NCBI GenBank assembly: GCA_026125835.1
Contig: JAHCKJ010000134.1
Coordinates: forward strand, 1 to 6,180
From: Sphingopyxis sp.
GTDB lineage: Bacteria > Pseudomonadota > Alphaproteobacteria > Sphingomonadales > Sphingomonadaceae
Direction of reading: 5' to 3'
Length of the DNA: 6,180 nt
Shown here: piece by piece, positions 5,339 to 6,180 of the stretch
Layout: the number at the start of each line of letters is the position of its first letter
How positions within the stretch are numbered: the stretch's first letter is position 1
Translations under genes and position numbers: made by a program
The notes under the pieces: generated by a model
The model's database searches: none
What the model saw: only the letters and a program-made list of their open reading frames with translations
Told to the model about the DNA's origin: nothing

Positions 5339-5944
5339 ATGACCGTCTATCTTCTGATTGCCATGGGCTACCTGCTCGGCTCGATTTCCTTCGGCGTCAT
5401 CCTGACCCGCCTGTTCGGCGCGGGTGACCTGCGCCAGATCGGTTCGGGCAATATCGGCGCGACCAACGTGTTGCGGACGGGGCGCAAGGGGCTCGCTGCC
5501 GCAACCTTGCTGCTCGACGGGGCAAAGGGGGCGGTGGCCGTTCTGCTGGCGCGCCACTTCGCCCCCGAATTCGGCGATGATGGCGCGATGATCGCGGGCG
5601 CCGCGGCGATGATCGGGCATTGCTATCCCGTGTGGCTGAAATTTCGCGGCGGCAAGGGCGTCGCCACCTTGCTGGGACTCGCGCTGGCGCTCGCCTGGCC
5701 GATCGGGCTGGCGTTCGCGGCGGTGTGGCTGGGTACGGTGCTGCTGCTCAAGATTTCCTCGCTCGGCGGGATGCTCGGCGCGGTGGCCGCGCCGATCGCG
5801 GCGCTCGTGCTGGGCTATCCAACCTATGCGATCGGCCTTGCGGGGCTTGCCGTCATCGTGCTCTGGCGGCACCGCGAGAATATCGCGCGGCTGCGCGCCG
5901 GAACCGAGCCGCGCGTCGGCACGAAAAAGGACGGCGCTGCATGA
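5339..5944 (+). CDS. plsY: Acyl-phosphate:glycerol-3-phosphate acyltransferase
   Basis: This inner-membrane enzyme transfers an acyl chain from acyl-phosphate (made by PlsX) to glycerol-3-phosphate and yields lysophosphatidate, the first membrane phospholipid intermediate. The protein has 201 residues, typical for PlsY. All three family motifs are present: motif 1 GSGNIGATNVLR (35-46), motif 2 KFRGGKGVAT (101-110) and motif 3 WRHRENIARLRAGTE (176-190). Hydrophobic segments lie at about 3-25, 52-72, 84-100, 111-136, 142-160 and 163-176, with a Lys/Arg-rich C-terminus. The start is ATG 5339, which gives the standard N-terminus; GGAG lies 12 bases upstream, a rather long spacing. The in-frame extension upstream to 5234 runs into the REP-like element and is not coding. 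The stop overlaps the dprA start as ATGA, so the two are probably co-transcribed and coupled. Confidence 0.97.
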   Translation: MTVYLLIAMGYLLGSISFGVILTRLFGAGDLRQIGSGNIGATNVLRTGRKGLAAATLLLDGAKGAVAVLLARHFAPEFGDDGAMIAGAAAMIGHCYPVWLKFRGGKGVATLLGLALALAWPIGLAFAAVWLGTVLLLKISSLGGMLGAVAAPIAALVLGYPTYAIGLAGLAVIVLWRHRENIARLRAGTEPRVGTKKDGAA

Positions 5945-6180
5945 CGCATGCGGAACGGATCGCGCGGCTGCGCCTGATCCGAACCCCGCACGTCGGCCCG
6001 GTAAGCTGGCACCAGTTGATGCAGCGTTTCGGCTCCGGCGAGGCCGCACTCGACGCGCTGCCAGATCTGGTACTGCGCGGCGGTGCGGGCAAGGTCCGGG
6101 TCGCGCCGCCGGACGTCGCGACACGCGAGTTCGAGCGTGTTGCCGCGCTTGGCGCGCGGCATATCTTCAGCGATGAGCCA
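5941..6180 (+). CDS. dprA: DNA-processing protein DprA, N-terminal part (partial)
   Basis: Eighty codons are present from the ATG at 5941 and the frame runs off the right edge without a stop. DprA (Smf) binds incoming single-stranded DNA and loads RecA during transformation. The visible part is the N-terminal helical (SAM-like/HhH) segment: ERIARLRLIRTPHVGPVSWH, then QLMQRFGSGEAALDALPDLV, and later FERVAALGARHIFSDEP, which leads towards the Rossmann-like DNA-binding core outside the window. The pattern 'L.R..GPV....L...FGS...AL..LP' is characteristic. The start overlaps the plsY TGA by 4 bases (ATGA). The identification is strong by pattern and by the plsY-dprA neighbourhood known from sphingomonads, but the core domain cannot be checked here. 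Confidence 0.9.
   Translation, partial: MTHAERIARLRLIRTPHVGPVSWHQLMQRFGSGEAALDALPDLVLRGGAGKVRVAPPDVATREFERVAALGARHIFSDEP

Noticed and set aside
5138..6124. A 328-codon open frame on the minus strand across plsY and dprA
   Set aside because: Its C-terminus is translated from the REP-like element and its body is antisense to plsY and dprA, which carry clear family motifs. Its composition (Arg, Gln, His, Ala) is that of a shadow frame.

Overview
The window is a GC-rich stretch of ordinary bacterial chromosome. It most likely comes from an alphaproteobacterium of the Sphingomonadales (Sphingopyxis/Sphingomonas-like). The evidence is the type of the sigma/anti-sigma pair, a 5-aminolevulinate synthase of the alphaproteobacterial (Shemin/C4) heme pathway, the plsY-dprA gene pair, and a REP-like inverted repeat (CTGAA..TTGTTTCAG..TCCATGG) of a style I associate with sphingomonad intergenic regions. 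The assignment rests on recognition by eye, not on a database search. Every gap is shorter than 300 bases.

Layout, left to right. (1) Plus strand, 1-1567: the 3' end of an ECF sigma factor gene, an overlapping RskA-like membrane anti-sigma factor gene, and after 83 bases a secreted single-domain fasciclin (FAS1) protein. The module ends in a strong hairpin shared with the convergent gene that follows. (2) Minus strand, 3533-1633: hemA (5-aminolevulinate synthase) with a nitroreductase-family flavoprotein gene overlapping it by 4 bases; both use GTG starts. (3) Plus strand, 3742-4266: an unrecognised small secreted protein with eight cysteines, divergent from hemA across a 208-base gap that holds a perfect palindrome and a long-range inverted repeat. 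(4) Minus strand, 5077-4271: murI (glutamate racemase), which stops only 4 bases from the preceding convergent gene. (5) 5078-5338: a gap between divergent genes with a hairpin near the murI start and a 110-base paired REP-like element. (6) Plus strand, 5339 to the end: plsY (glycerol-3-phosphate acyltransferase) overlapping by 4 bases with the beginning of dprA, which runs off the window.

How the genes work together. The first block looks like a self-contained extracytoplasmic stress circuit in which the anti-sigma factor holds the sigma factor at the membrane and the fasciclin protein is a likely output. This resembles the SigK-RskA-MPT70/MPT83 arrangement known from Mycobacterium tuberculosis. 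The remaining genes are housekeeping: heme synthesis, peptidoglycan precursor supply (D-glutamate), phospholipid synthesis (lysophosphatidate) and processing of incoming DNA.

I found no CRISPR array, phage, insertion sequence, tRNA or rRNA, and no convincing new biological system. The points most worth a second look are the sigma/anti-sigma/fasciclin module, the REP-like element with compensating arm changes, the palindrome upstream of hemA, the hemA-nitroreductase coupling and the cysteine-rich secreted protein.
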